Shown: positions 1-10,602 of the stretch, in pieces
How the letters are laid out: each line of letters starts with the position of its first letter
Position numbering within the stretch: position 1 is the first letter of the stretch
Notes under the pieces: generated by a model
Told to the model about the DNA's origin: nothing
Seen by the model: the letters and a program-made list of their open reading frames with translations, nothing else
Databases searched by the model: none
From: Malus domestica
Taxonomy: Eukaryota; Streptophyta; Magnoliopsida; Rosales; Rosaceae
Assembly: GCF_042453785.1 (NCBI RefSeq)
Contig: NC_091677.1
Location: 27,777,501 to 27,841,500, forward strand
DNA: 64,000 bases
Direction of reading: 5' to 3'
Made by a program: the position numbers and the translations under genes

Positions 1-529
1 ATTTATCGTAATATATTTTGTTGTAAACATTTAGATAAACTAATTTTTGTTATACAATATATTTCGATGTATTTTGTCTTCTTCATTTAGGTACGTTAAA
101 TTTATTATAATAGATTTCGGTATATACATTTAGGTACACATTTTTCGGTACATACATTTCAATACAAATATTTAGGTACATTAATTCAATATAATACATT
201 TTGGTACTAACATTTTGGTGCATACACACACATTTAGGTACATTAATTTAATATAATACATTTCGGTGAGTATATTTCGGTACTAACATTTAAATACATT
301 AGTTCAATATAATATATTTTGGTACTAACATTTAGGTACATTAATTGAGTCTTTCAAATTTGAAGAATGTTAAATAAAATTAATAAATTAAAAAACTCTT
401 TTTTGGTCAAAAAATAAATTAAAATTTGTATATTAATAAATTTAAATATTTAATGGGAGACATTAAATAAAATGCACATTAATTATTTTGAATTAGGGAC
501 ACATCAAAAGATTATAATGAATATGTAAT
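1..529. repeat. AT-rich degenerate tandem repeat
   Basis: A unit containing the words TTAGGTACATTAATT, AATATAATACATTT and CGGTACTAACA (or close variants) recurs about three times between roughly 170 and 345, with shorter echoes before that. Unit length drifts between about 45 and 65 bases. No coding potential is visible. The stretch from 346 to 524 is plain AT-rich sequence. The final five bases of the flank, GTAAT at 525-529, are the left target duplication of the next feature. Confidence 0.6.
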
Positions 530-2076
530 TGTTTGGACCCGATTTTATACTATCGGCCTGAGCAATCGTGACCGTAGAATGGGTAAAATTCTGAGCTATT
601 GGATTGGAATAAGGTTGAGATAATTGATTAATAATTTGTTTAGATAATATTATGATTTTGATTATCACAATGTTATCTAGGAAATTATTGAGGAAAATAT
701 TTCTAAAAATGTAGAGATAATTAAGGAGTCCAAAAGATTGAATGCTATCGGATTAGAAGATTGAAGATAAGTTTTTGATATCAAATTGCATGCACTTGGT
801 CTAGATAGTTTTTGAAGTTCTTCAATCGCATTAAGAAACCCAAACCATGCCGTTATTTTCCAATATTGGGATTCTATCCTAATGCATGTTTTTGGGTTGG
901 TTCTGTGCACGTGGCTTAAGTGTCGTGCGGTTAAACATTTTCAGAGGAGGTGTTTTGTTTTGCATGTGTGCGTGTGGTTGGAAGAAAAGCATGTGGCAAG
1001 CAAGGCTGCACACGGGCAAATAGGTGGTGATAGGCTTCGGCCTATCAGGAGATAAGGAAATGGCCACATGGAATGCATCTAGAAGATAAGAAGGGAAAAA
1101 CATGGGCTTTTTGAATAATGGTGATAATACCGAAGCAAAGTCAAGTGATGATGGCTTTCTGTCATTTGCTAAAGGATAGACTCTCACTTATCTAGTTTGA
1201 ATTGAAATCAAATTCTACACTAGTGTGAAGCCGCGCCACACAATGTTTGCTTCTATAAATACCAAGCAGCAGACGACTAAGAGGCCCCCTTCAATTCAAT
1301 ACACAAACTGCTCTGTGCAAACTCTCGCTCTACACGAAACCTCTCAACAACCTTGAGATTTTTATTTTCTTTTTCACCGACACATCTTCAGTTTGGATAA
1401 ATAGCATTGTGAAGGCAACCGGTGAACATCTTCGGTTTGGATAAACAGCACTATCGTCGGAGAATCAGCCGACCGCGAAGCACCTTCAATTTGGATAAGC
1501 AACAATGCGTCAAGGCTGACCGGTTATCTATCCAAGTCTCGGTCGAGAAAGGTTTTCGAATCCTTATTGGCAGAGGTCATTTCATGGACCTTCTCGGTGA
1601 AGTGAGGTGTTATGAATCACCAAACTCGGTGCGTTGAACATCGAGTTATTTTATGATTGGATACTCACAAGTTGGATTTAGAGTTCGGCATTCTAATAGC
1701 CGAATCACATTTACTATTAAAACGTACATCTGCTTTGAATACTTGTGTCCATATAGTCTAGTGTCGATTCGGCGTGCTTATACTCTTACGAATATAATCA
1801 CCATGACCGAATCTGACGCCAACGATTTATGAACTTCGTAGAACTAGCAACCTTGTCTTCAGGCTCTAGAACCTGAAGGCCGAGAGTATTCCTTCTTCAG
1901 CTGCAATCGCAAAATCGAGAAGTCAACAGCGCACCCAATGCAACATCAACATATTTTACTCCTCGGCCGAGCTCGGCCGATGAGTTGGCACGCCCCGCAT
2001 CAACCAAATGACGTAGTTTGCTCACTAGTTACTCGGCCTGCACGCCATGTAGGCTTGGTAGTTTTTAGGGTCAATA
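530..2076 (+). mobile_element. Solo LTR, family A, copy 1
   Basis: This 1,547-bp block begins TGTTTGGACCC, ends GGGTCAATA, and is flanked by the perfect 5-bp duplication GTAAT (525-529 and 2077-2081). It matches the block at 34675-36122 along its length, including the CGGCCGAG-rich part near the right end and a promoter-like TATAAATA box. It has no internal retroviral domain and no partner LTR nearby, so it is a solo LTR left by recombination between the two LTRs of one element. The terminal CA has mutated to TA. Which internal region belonged to it cannot be told here. The short open frame at 1422-1637 is part of the LTR and not a gene. Confidence 0.85.
1254..1261 (+). promoter_or_regulatory. 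TATA box of solo LTR copy 1
   Basis: TATAAATA lies in a CTATAAATACC context and is conserved in the second LTR copy at 35316-35323. It is followed by a pyrimidine- and AC-rich stretch suited to a transcription start. It is the likely LTR promoter and could still drive read-through transcription to the right. Confidence 0.55.
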
Positions 2077-2099
2077 GTAATATAACACCAGGTTTATTT

Positions 2100-2567
2100 T
2101 AAATTTCAATTTTCTCGAAGGATTAAAGTTAAAAAAAAACCCTTAGAAGATACATGGAGCGATATAGATATTGAATAGATAACTGAAAGTGGAGATAATT
2201 TTTTCAAGTGGTAAGGAGTTTGTTCCGTTTAAGTAAGGTCTCGAGTTCGAGTCTTGTGAATGGAGAAGCCAACATTGGGAAAGCTTGCCCCCCGAATGGG
2301 GTCCGACCTGGCTCGAGGGATTAGTCATCGCCTATGTGTGGGGGATACCCTGGATTCATAAAAAAAAGTGGAGATAATTTATTGCTTATTCAAGAAAGAG
2401 TTGATGAGCCAAATTATGAGACTTCAGATTGTGAAGAACCTTACATGAAATTGGTCATGAAGCATTTCAATGATTTTTTTACAACTTTGAAGAATAAGAA
2501 GGAAATTTTTTTAATCAAGGTAACTTTTTCGCATGGTGAAATATCCAGGATTGAACCTCAATTTTAA
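2100..2567 (+). pseudogene. Acidic coding-like remnant split by a SINE
   Basis: If the SINE and one copy of its target duplication are ignored, the same frame continues from about 2143 to 2567 with a single in-frame stop, giving an acidic stretch (EDTWSDIDIE before the stop, then ESGDN, QERVDEPNYETSDCEEP and a lysine-rich tail). I do not recognise the protein. Short acidic blocks of this kind occur in the gag linker of copia elements, which is one guess. The sequence from 2568 to 2766 is AT-rich with nothing I can name. Confidence 0.3.
2202..2364 (+). mobile_element. tRNA-derived SINE with target duplication
   Basis: The 163-bp insert is flanked by the perfect 16-bp duplication AAAGTGGAGATAATTT (2186-2201 and 2365-2380). 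A tRNA-like box A (AGTGGTAAGGAGTT) lies near 2207 and a box B (GAGTTCGAGTC) near 2243, which together form an internal RNA polymerase III promoter. The 3' end is an A-rich tail. It is a full-length, fairly young copy. Confidence 0.88.
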
Positions 2568-2820
2568 TCTCAGCTGGAGACGGGTGGAAAATTGAGATTC
2601 TCTCTTTCTTGGGGTTTCACTTTTGTTTCTTTTTAATGATTTTTTAAGTATCTTTAATTATATTAATTTTTAATTAGTAAATGAACAATTTACTTATTGG
2701 CTAATTTAAAAAAAATAGTAAATGAATTATTTACTAACTCATTAATAGAAACTTAACGGAAGTGAATTTTTTTTTTTTTTTTTGTCAAAGGGTAATAATA
2801 TTAGATACGAACATAAATGT

Positions 2821-3374
2821 TTACATCAATAGCCAGAGTGTTAAATAGTCATTTCGGCTCCAAGCAATCCCACAAATGAGACCCCCCATACGCGTGACAA
2901 ACTGTGCCAGCAAATGCGCAGCCTTATTACAGGCACGAGGAGTATAAAGAAATTCCACAAACTCCAATTGGTTTCTACTAAACTCAATGTCCCATAATAT
3001 TCCTTCCATGCTAGCCTCCGGCAAAAGAAGACCATTTAACATCTCCACAAGCATCTTCGAGTCTGTTTCAACCTGAACCCTTCCATAACCTTTCTCCATA
3101 CAAGCCAATAAACCCCGCCTCACCGCCTCCGCTTCCACTATCAAACTAGACCCACAGAAGACACCCCCTCACCCCCGACTCTCTGAAAAATCCCAGCAAA
3201 GTCTTTAGCCACCCACCCAAACCCACCAATCCCCGTTCGTGAACACCATGCACCATCACAATTAACTTTAATAGTTTTAAATGGAGGCTTCACCCATCTT
3301 GCTTGAACCATCCCCCTACCCAGCGTTACGGCCTTGTGACAACTCTTTGCTCCCCCCTTCTCCCTCAAGCTCAC
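2821..3374 (-). pseudogene. LINE RNase H domain (broken)
   Basis: The C-terminal part of LINE ORF2. The upstream half (3374 down to 3141) has the strand motif VNCDGAW with the first catalytic Asp. The downstream half (3144 to 2821) has EAEAVRRGL and VETDSKMLVEML with the next catalytic Glu and Asp. The halves are in different frames, so there is a frameshift near 3141-3144. The domain is typical of plant L1 elements and removes RNA from the RNA-DNA hybrid. The family and position are clear; the product is dead. Confidence 0.88.
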
Positions 3375-3405
3375 TCCATTGACGAAACAAAGACTCCAAA
3401 GCAGA

Positions 3406-3870
3406 TCAAGGCTCCACTATAGACTTCTCAAAGACCACGGTATTCCTACATTTCCAAAGACGCCACAACCCACATACCACCCATCGCATAAGCTTGCCCG
3501 CCTCAACCTCATCACTATATTTCTTCCACAACCACTTCCAACATTCCAAGAAATCATCACCCTCCACCAAATTCACATCCAATTGTAATGGTGAACCAAA
3601 CGAAAACACTCTAGCAAATGAGCATTTGAAGAAAAGATGTACATGTGTCTCTGTATCCTCCCCACACTGTGGACAACAAGTCTCTAACTGTATCCCCCGG
3701 CATTGTAAATTAACACGAACCGCCAAAATATTTTTGCATCCTTTCCAAATGAAATGCTGGAGCTTCGGAGGTACCCGCAACTGCCACACATCAAGCCAAA
3801 CAGGGTCCTTAAGATGACCCTCGCTTGGTTGACCCGTGCCCTTTCGACCCAGTTCACCATTTCGCTCCAT
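3406..3870 (-). pseudogene. LINE zinc-binding RT-associated domain (zf-RVT)
   Basis: 154 codons are open. The protein has VWQLRVPPKLQHFIWK followed by CCPQCGEDTETHVHLFFKCSFA, the conserved zinc-binding block that lies between reverse transcriptase and RNase H in plant L1 elements. The cysteines and histidines are kept. A further piece of the same linker (3874-4200, with WRVGDGRNIWIQLDPWLP) continues in another frame, so at least one frameshift separates them. Confidence 0.85.
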
Positions 3871-4215
3871 TTCCTAAGACACCTTATATCCCGATTTAAC
3901 CGAATATACCCCATTCCATGTATAATGCCAAGTAATATGATCCGGACAACCAAATCTGCTAATCAGTAAGCCTAAAATAATACGGCCTTCATCAATGTTG
4001 AAGCAATTTTCAATCACATCTTTCTTCCATGTACCGTCCGGTGCCACCAGATCTACAACCAACTGTGGCATCTTCAAAGACCTGGAAATAGCTCGGAACG
4101 AGCAAGGAATAGGTAACCATGGATCCAATTGAATCCAAATATTACGACCATCACCCACCCTCCAACACAAACCTCCATTTAATATTTTCCGGCCTTGCAA
4201 AATACCCTTCCACCC

Positions 4216-6612
4216 CTAAGAAGTTCCTCTACCCACCGGTGCATCCAAGAATGACGAAGAAGGATAATATTTTGCTTTAAGAGTCCTTGCCAATAGAGAA
4301 TCTAGGTTGCACATAATTCTCCACCCAACCTTCCCAAACATGGCTAAATTAAACGAAATAATTTCCTTAAACCTAAGGCCTCCCTCAGTCTTACCTTTCG
4401 CCAATTTGTTCCAGGTCATCCAATGAACCCCCTTATGTGTTTTTTGGTCTCTCCACCATAACCGAGCAATTACTTGCTCAATCCCCTTAGCCAACCGAAT
4501 AGGAAGCTGAAAACATGACATAGTATAATTAGGCATAGCAATCGCCACACTTTTCAAAAGAACCTTCTTCCCAGCCACCGATAGAAACTGCTCCGCCCAA
4601 CGGTTTGGTTTGGTGCGGTTTTGAGTGAAACCAAAACCGAAACCAAAATTTTTTGCGGTTTGATTCGGTGCGGTTTTGAAGCCAAAACCGAAATGAAACC
4701 AAACCGTTTGGTTCGGTTCGGTGCGGTTTCAAATGGTTTTGGTTTGGTTTTTAAGAAAAAATGTACAATTTGCGATTAAACATATTAATAAGCATTTCCC
4801 AATAGTAATAGGAAAAAGACATTTGTTATATAAACAATTAGCATGTTACATGCAGTTGTGATGTTAAAATATGTTTGTGCAACAAAAGGGTGTCCCGTAC
4901 AAGGTATAACATAAAACAAGTTGAATAACTTTGAATTCATTAAACATGAGTGAAACTTTCATACTAGAATATATGATATTATGCTTCAAATGAGTGGACT
5001 TCATTAGATCATTGTTCGACTCTTGATAACAAGATTAGTCCACCCTTGTACATATGTGTGTGTGTGTGTGTGATGGTATAAAATAACAAAGGTCATTGAA
5101 GTTAATGAATGAAAGAAAGTGATGAACGATGATATTCTAGTGTGGTTGTGTTCATACTAAGTGCATGAATTCTAACAAACAACCAATTAAAACATGAAAT
5201 TTAATATGGACATTTAATTAAATGTTTATTAATATTTGCGGTACGGTTCGGTTTCGGTGCGGTTTTCAAAAGCCAAAACCGAAATCAAACCGTTTTCTAT
5301 GTTGCGGTTCGATTTCAAAACCGAAACCATTCCAAAACCGCAAAACCAAACCATTCGGTGCGGTTCGATTTGGTTCATGTTTCGGTTTCGGTTTTCGGTT
5401 CTAAGTGCCCACCCCTACCGCCCAACCATTAATTCTCTCTTCCAGCTTATTTTGTATGTCTTCGAACACCTTCTTTTTGGAGACCCCAAAATCTGCTTGA
5501 ATACCCAAATACTTGCCAAAAGTATCCTGATAGTTAACTCCCAATATTCTTGATAACTGGTTCCTCAAAATTAGGGAGCATGTAGGACTAAAAAAAACCG
5601 AGCTTTTCTCCAAATTCACTTGTTGACCCGAACATTCAGCATATTTTTTAAGCACACTATTAATATTACTAGCCTCCATCTTCGTAGCTTGACAAAAAAG
5701 AACTGAGTCATTTGCAAAAAACACATGAGAAATAGGTACAGCATTATGGGCAACCATCATTCCCCTAACTCCCCCAACCCTCTCTTCATTTTGTAAAAGT
5801 GCAGATAGTCCCTCAGCATAAATCAGGAACAAAAACGGCAATAATGGATCTCCTTGCCGTAATCCTTTACATGGAGTGATATTTCCGGAGGCTTCCCCAT
5901 TAACTATTACACTATAAGAGACTTTTCGGACACACTCCATCACCCACTGACAAAATAAATCATCAAAACCCAATTTATGAAGCATAGCATTCAAAAACAG
6001 CTATTCAACCCGGTCATAAGCCTTCGCCATATCCAGTTTCAATGCCATGTGGTTGATCCCGTCCTCATTCCCTTGCTTTATAGAGTGGAGTAATTCATGA
6101 ACCAAAAGTATATTGTCAGAGATTTGTCTTCCTGCCACAAACGCCGACTGATTCAGACTAATCACCTTAGAGATAACTTTCTTTAAGCGATTCGTTAACA
6201 CCTTTGAAATAATCTTATACACCACGTTGCACAAAGATATTGGCTGAAATTGGGTCATTTTCCTTGGATTATCTACCTTTGGGATAAGCACAATATTTAT
6301 GTGATTTAACTCCTTTAACAAGCAGCCACTCTGAAAGAACGTTTTAACCATACCAATGACCACACAACCTACCGTTTCCCAATGGTGCTGAAAGAAACCA
6401 GCATTAAACCCATCAGGACCAGGTGATTTAGTTGGGTACATCTGGAAAATAGCATGCTCAATCTCCACATCCAACACAGGAGCAACCAACAAATGATTTT
6501 CCAAACTACCCACTCTACTCGGCACACATTCTATAATTTCCATAAAATGAGAATTCATGGACGTAGTAAATAAGGTTTGGAAATATTGGATGGCAATACC
6601 TTGAATACCCAT
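4216..6612 (-). pseudogene. LINE reverse transcriptase (split, broken)
   Basis: N-terminal fingers and palm run from 6612 to 6001 (SPGPDGFNAGFFQ, ISLCNVVYKIISKVL, NQSAFVAGRQISDNI). The middle runs from 5994 to 5427 (GLRQGDPLLPFLF). The thumb and connection run from 4592 to 4216 (SVAGKKVLLKSVAIAMPNYTMSCF). The catalytic FADD is changed to FAND in HVFFANDSVLF, so a metal-binding Asp is lost, and a stop separates the first two blocks at about 5998. The 816-bp element at 4602-5417 interrupts the coding sequence right after the codons for NGW. Confidence 0.92.
4602..5417. mobile_element. Non-autonomous hAT-like element inside the LINE
   Basis: The insert is flanked by CCGCCCAAC at 4593-4601 and 5418-5426. 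The last base of the left copy could be element sequence, which would give the 8-bp duplication normal for hAT. The right end is GTGCCCACCCCTA, the same type of terminus as the hAT at 44729-45344. Both arms are full of alternating CGGTTTGGTT and AACCAAACCG words and can fold back on each other. The centre is AT-rich and has a (TG)n run at 5055-5072. It has no transposase. Removing it restores the LINE reading frame, which proves the boundaries. Confidence 0.8.
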
Positions 6613-6651
6613 ACGATCCGTACACCATGTTCCATTCTCCCCTTCTAACCC

Positions 6652-7768
6652 TCAGATAGTATTCCTCCGTTGCCATTTCATTGTTTGTGCATGAAAAAAC
6701 TTTGTATTCTTCTCCCCTTCCTTCAACCATTGCACTCTTGACTTTGTGCGCCAATAGGTTTCCTTAATTTTAATGGCCTGTTTAAACTCTGTTTCCATCG
6801 CTCTAATCCGAACTCCATCAAAGACCGGTTGTTGATAAGCACTTCTAAGCTCCTCTTTCAACCTACATATCTCATTTTGTTCATTTCTACCAGACTTCTT
6901 ACGCCATTGGAGCAATCCAAACTTCACTTTCCTTAAATTAGACACCAATATATGCGCTGGAGCACCATTATGCGTCCTCTCCCACTCCTGTCGCACCACC
7001 TCACTACACTGTTCATCATGATTCCATCGAGGATCATACATAAACCATTTCTTTCTGCGAGGTTGCACCACCTCAGTAGAAAGAACTAACATCGCATGAT
7101 CCGACCTTTCCAACACCACATGCCTAACTATGGCATTCGGATAACAATTCACCTAATCATTTGTAGCAAGTGCCTGGTCAATTCTCTCCTGAATAAATCC
7201 TTCATCACGTCGATTACGCCATGTGAACGGGTACCCCTCAAACCCCAAATCCAATAACCGTGAGGTAGTAACAAAGTTCCGGAAGGACGTCATACTTGCT
7301 GCCATCCGCATGTTTCCTCCATCCTTTTCCGACTCCAACAATACATCATTAAAATCACCCATTATTAAACAAGGTTCCAAATAATTTGCTAAACGATTAG
7401 ACAAAATGGCCAATTGTTAAGCCCTTTTTTTATTATCCGTACTTTCATAAACTATTACAAGCCGCCAATTATTATGGTGAACCCCATCCTCAATCATAAT
7501 TTCAATAAAAAAACTCTCCATACTTAACTAAAACCACATCTTTAGCATCTTTCCAAAAAATACACATACCACCCGCAGTACCCCGAGGCTCAATAGCATG
7601 CACACACGCCATTCCAAGCCTCCGCCTTAAGTACTGATATCTTTCACTTTGATTCTTAGTTTCCACAAGAGCCACCACTGCGGGGGAGTGGAGCCGATTC
7701 TACTCCAAAAAATCATCAACTGTTAGGTCTCCCCCTATACCCTGACAGTTCCAACATAGGATATTCAT
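6652..7768 (-). pseudogene. LINE apurinic-type endonuclease domain (broken)
   Basis: ORF2 appears to start at the ATG ending at 7768, with MNILCWNCQGIGG, the usual plant L1 ORF2 start, whose first Asn is a catalytic-site residue. Further motifs are CLIMGDFNDVL (7400-7340 region) with the catalytic Asp and Asn, and FEGYPFTWRNRR with the following DQALATND. A stop at 7153 (probably a former Trp codon) and other lesions around 7420-7550 break the frame. In an intact element the domain nicks target DNA to prime reverse transcription. Confidence 0.85.
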
Positions 7769-8727
7769 TGCAATCACGGAAACCCCTTATAGTAGCCTCC
7801 GCATGATCCCTCCTGGACCTAGGGTTTTTATTCATTCGAGCCAAACCATCTGCAGCAATCACCATTTGCGCATCATCATCATCCTCACGGCTTCTTTTTG
7901 CTCCATATTTCGATACCACCTTAATTATGGGTAGTAGATTAAAAGGGTCAGAATCTTGAGACAATGAACCACCAACTGTCCCCGCACCCACCACCTCAGA
8001 CTCTATCACAGTACCAGGACGATTTTCATGCTCCAACATCACCGACAAATTTAGATCAATGATAGCAACCTTGTCAGGATGTTCTTCCAGTACTATGAAA
8101 CCCGCTTTAGTCGCTACTACACCCCTCGGTCCAATCCATCCATCCCGAATCAAAAGCTCACTCCCATGCCACCCGCTGTCTCTCCCTCTCCTCCGCCTTC
8201 TTAGCACGAGTATCCTGTTGAACAGAATCCACCCCATCACCCTGCCTCCTCCAAGATGAGTTGGAGGCCGACCCACTCCTCCTTCTAACTCCCCTCTGTA
8301 TCACATGTTGACCAATTCCCACAAGCCAATTCCCCCTTAGATTAAACTCCGCATCAAGGCCCTTAAAAGCATATAGAGCCTCAATATCCTTCACCGAAGC
8401 ACGTTCCCCCATAGCTTCCTCCTTACACCACCAAGTAACATGTCCCATTTTACCACAAATAAGACAATAATTAGGCAGCCCATCATAGCGAAAATCAACC
8501 CACATCTCCCCATCAACTGGGAACTCCACGTTTGCTCCCCGCATAAGAGGTTCACGAACGTCAAAGGAAATCTTCACATGAAGAAATCTTCTGTCACGCC
8601 CATCATCCTTATCCACCTTAAGAACCGAACCAATCAACCCACCAATGGCAGATGCCACAACATCTGTCATGTTCAACGAGGGTACATTATGTAATTGCAC
8701 CCACATCGTGGTAAGGAAAAAAAACAT
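7716..8727 (-). pseudogene. LINE ORF1 gag-like protein, truncated
   Basis: The first part (8727-8158) begins inside the conserved N-terminal domain (FFLTTMWVQLHNVPSLNMTD) and has the intact zinc knuckle CLICGKMGHVTWWC, spacing CX2CX4HX4C. The second part (8276-7716) continues in a different frame, low in complexity and rich in Arg, Asp and Glu, and overlaps the ORF2 start. It is an RNA-binding protein of the LINE particle. About the first hundred residues are missing through 5' truncation, and one frameshift lies near 8158-8276. Confidence 0.82.
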
Positions 8728-9424
8728 TTAGATTTTAAACACAGCGACCAAATCGACTAAATTAAAAACACAGTAATCTAAATAGATTTTAAGTATAAAC
8801 ACAGTAACTAAAAAAAACATTTAGATTGTAGAACCTTGGGACGCATCAAACCTAGGGGCATGTCTACGAAAGGGAATGGAACGGTGGGAACTGGAATTGC
8901 ACATATCCCAAACAAAGTAACTGGTAAGGACCAATGAAAGAATAAAAGTTACTAGAAAATAAAAAAAAATAGTTATTCTCTCTACTGAAAATGTAAGAAT
9001 ATTAGTTTTACTAAAAATAATTAGTTACAATAAGGGAATTTTAGTAATCACATTAATTTTCATTCCGATTCATGTGAATTAGTAAACAGTTTATGTAAAT
9101 CAATATCATTCATACTCCGATTCCAGCCAATTTTTAGTAAACGTCTTTAAGAGGAATTTGATTCTGATTTCACCTCATTCTAATTCCTCCTCAATTCAAT
9201 TCATCCTAATCTGATTACGGATTAATAAACAAACCCTAGATACAACAAGCTCAGACAAAGAGGATTGAAGCATCACTGCAAAGGTTAGTAGAATTTCAAA
9301 ACATATCCAATTTCATGTGTGTTCGTGTCGCATAAGAACATGTTATTTTTATTTACTTTTAACAAAAACAAAAACTTTAAATAAATAAAAAAATTGCCAT
9401 TTCATGAGCTTCATCATTGATTTT
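8728..9424. other. Intergenic, with a probable MITE at 8853-9238
   Basis: There is no gene. From 8740 to 8830 the words AAACACAG and TAGATTTTAA recur. The stretch 8853-9238 begins TAGGGGCATGTCTACGAA and ends TTAATAAACAAACCCTA, an imperfect inverted pair of the TAGGG..TGT..TA type, and its inside carries self-complementary words (GGAATGGAA and ATTCCTCCT). The flanking eight bases (CATCAAAC and GATACAAC) match only partly, so the call of an old hAT-like MITE is tentative. The rest is AT-rich. Confidence 0.35.
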
Positions 9425-9570
9425 GGGGTGTGCTATTTATACATCTATTTTTACTTCTCAAACACTTTTTTAATTTTCGACCATCAGGTCAAATAAATTG
9501 AAGAATATCAAATGACAGAAATCAACAAAGGGTGTAAGAAGTAAAAAAGGGTGTGTGGATATCACACCTC
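9425..9570. mobile_element. 146-bp MITE with 8-bp target duplication
   Basis: The left end GGGGTGTGCTATTTATACA and the inverted right end (GAGGTGTGATATCCACACA when read on the other strand) pair with about five mismatches in 19. The element is flanked by a perfect 8-bp duplication, TTGATTTT (9417-9424 and 9571-9578). It has no coding capacity. The duplication length suggests hAT mobilisation. Confidence 0.75.
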
Positions 9571-9578
9571 TTGATTTT

Positions 9579-10602
9579 CTGTTTTGTGCATAATCACTTA
9601 AGCTCTGCACTCATGACTGCACATTTCTACCATTCCCTCAGTCTTTGGTTTAAGTAGCTTGAGCTTAGAATCCGCCACACACTCTACAAAAAACAGTATT
9701 CAGTACCGGACAACAATGCAAGTCCAGTTACAAAAACTCACCACTCTGGCCTGTTTTCGGCTTCCAAATAACGTCAATGCAACCCTTTTTAGGGTTTTCA
9801 TTCTTCTTCTTCATTCTTCCTTTAGGTCCGTAAACCGCATCATGAGCTTTCGTATCTCCTATAAAAACCAACAAAACAAACCTAAAAATAAACATCCACT
9901 TGAACAAATTGGAGGTACTCTAAGCCCTTGTTCATCCACTTGAACAACTTGGAGGTACTCGGACCTAAAAATAAATACACTTTGATTTGGATAAATTTGC
10001 AAACCTAACCCCTAAAGTTCACATCGCACAAGTCGTCGCGGATGTGAATTGCCATTTTAGCAGAAAGCCCTCAACGCGATTAGGGCTTCGAACAATAATG
10101 GGATGAAACATAAAACACCACGAAATCGAAAGAGAGAACATACATACCTTAAGCAATAACCAATTCATTGTTTTTTTTTTTTTTTTTTTCTAATTAGTTT
10201 TAATTTTTTAATTTCAAATAATTGAATTTCCTTGGATATCACTATGTGGCACCGAACCATTGGTTGTGCGGGCCTCCTGTGTGTCACATTAACAAATTAA
10301 TAAAAAAATTGACAGATTTGAACAGAAAGAACCAAATTGACGCGCGGCACCAAATTTCAAGGACATTGCTCGATTTTCAAATTGAGAGACCAAACTGATG
10401 AGTTAGATCAATTTCAAGGAGTATGTGTGATAAAAACCGCACTTAATTTGCACTTGCACACTAACATCTTATCAAGATTGCACAACAAATTCAGTCCCTT
10501 TGATCAACTGCCTTCGGTTACTCATGTGTACCTATTAAAACTCAAAAGCTTGTGTTCTTTTCAGAGGTTGAACTACAAAACGCAGTGGCAGATAATTTTG
10601 CT
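9579..10602. other. Downstream flank and likely 3' UTR of the TLP8-like gene
   Basis: No supported gene. A T-run of about 19 lies near 10170. The part directly left of 10603 is the probable 3' UTR of the minus-strand Tubby-like gene. The open frames at 9659-9943 and 10337-10606 have no recognisable protein features, and the second runs antisense to that gene. Confidence 0.45.

Larger units (their letters stand above)
2767..8727 (-). mobile_element. L1-type LINE, 5'-truncated and decayed
   Basis: Read on the minus strand the order is: ORF1 with a CCHC knuckle, endonuclease, reverse transcriptase, zinc-binding RT-associated domain, RNase H, then a poly(A) tail seen as the T-run at about 2769-2785. 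ORF1 starts abruptly in the middle of its conserved N-terminal domain at about 8727, so the copy is 5'-truncated, as is usual for target-primed insertion. Several nonsense codons and frameshifts make it inactive. The hAT-like element at 4602-5417 splits the reverse transcriptase. I could not find a convincing target duplication. Confidence 0.92.

Noticed and set aside
1955..2000. CTCGGCCGAGCTCGGCCGA palindrome as a possible regulatory site
   Set aside because: It is a conserved part of the solo LTR and only partly conserved in copy 2, so I describe it as LTR sequence.
2230..2260. tRNA-like box A and B pairs (also at 12700, 47740, 52860)
   Set aside because: They are internal promoters of SINEs with target duplications and A/T-rich tails, not tRNA genes; no cloverleaf can be formed.
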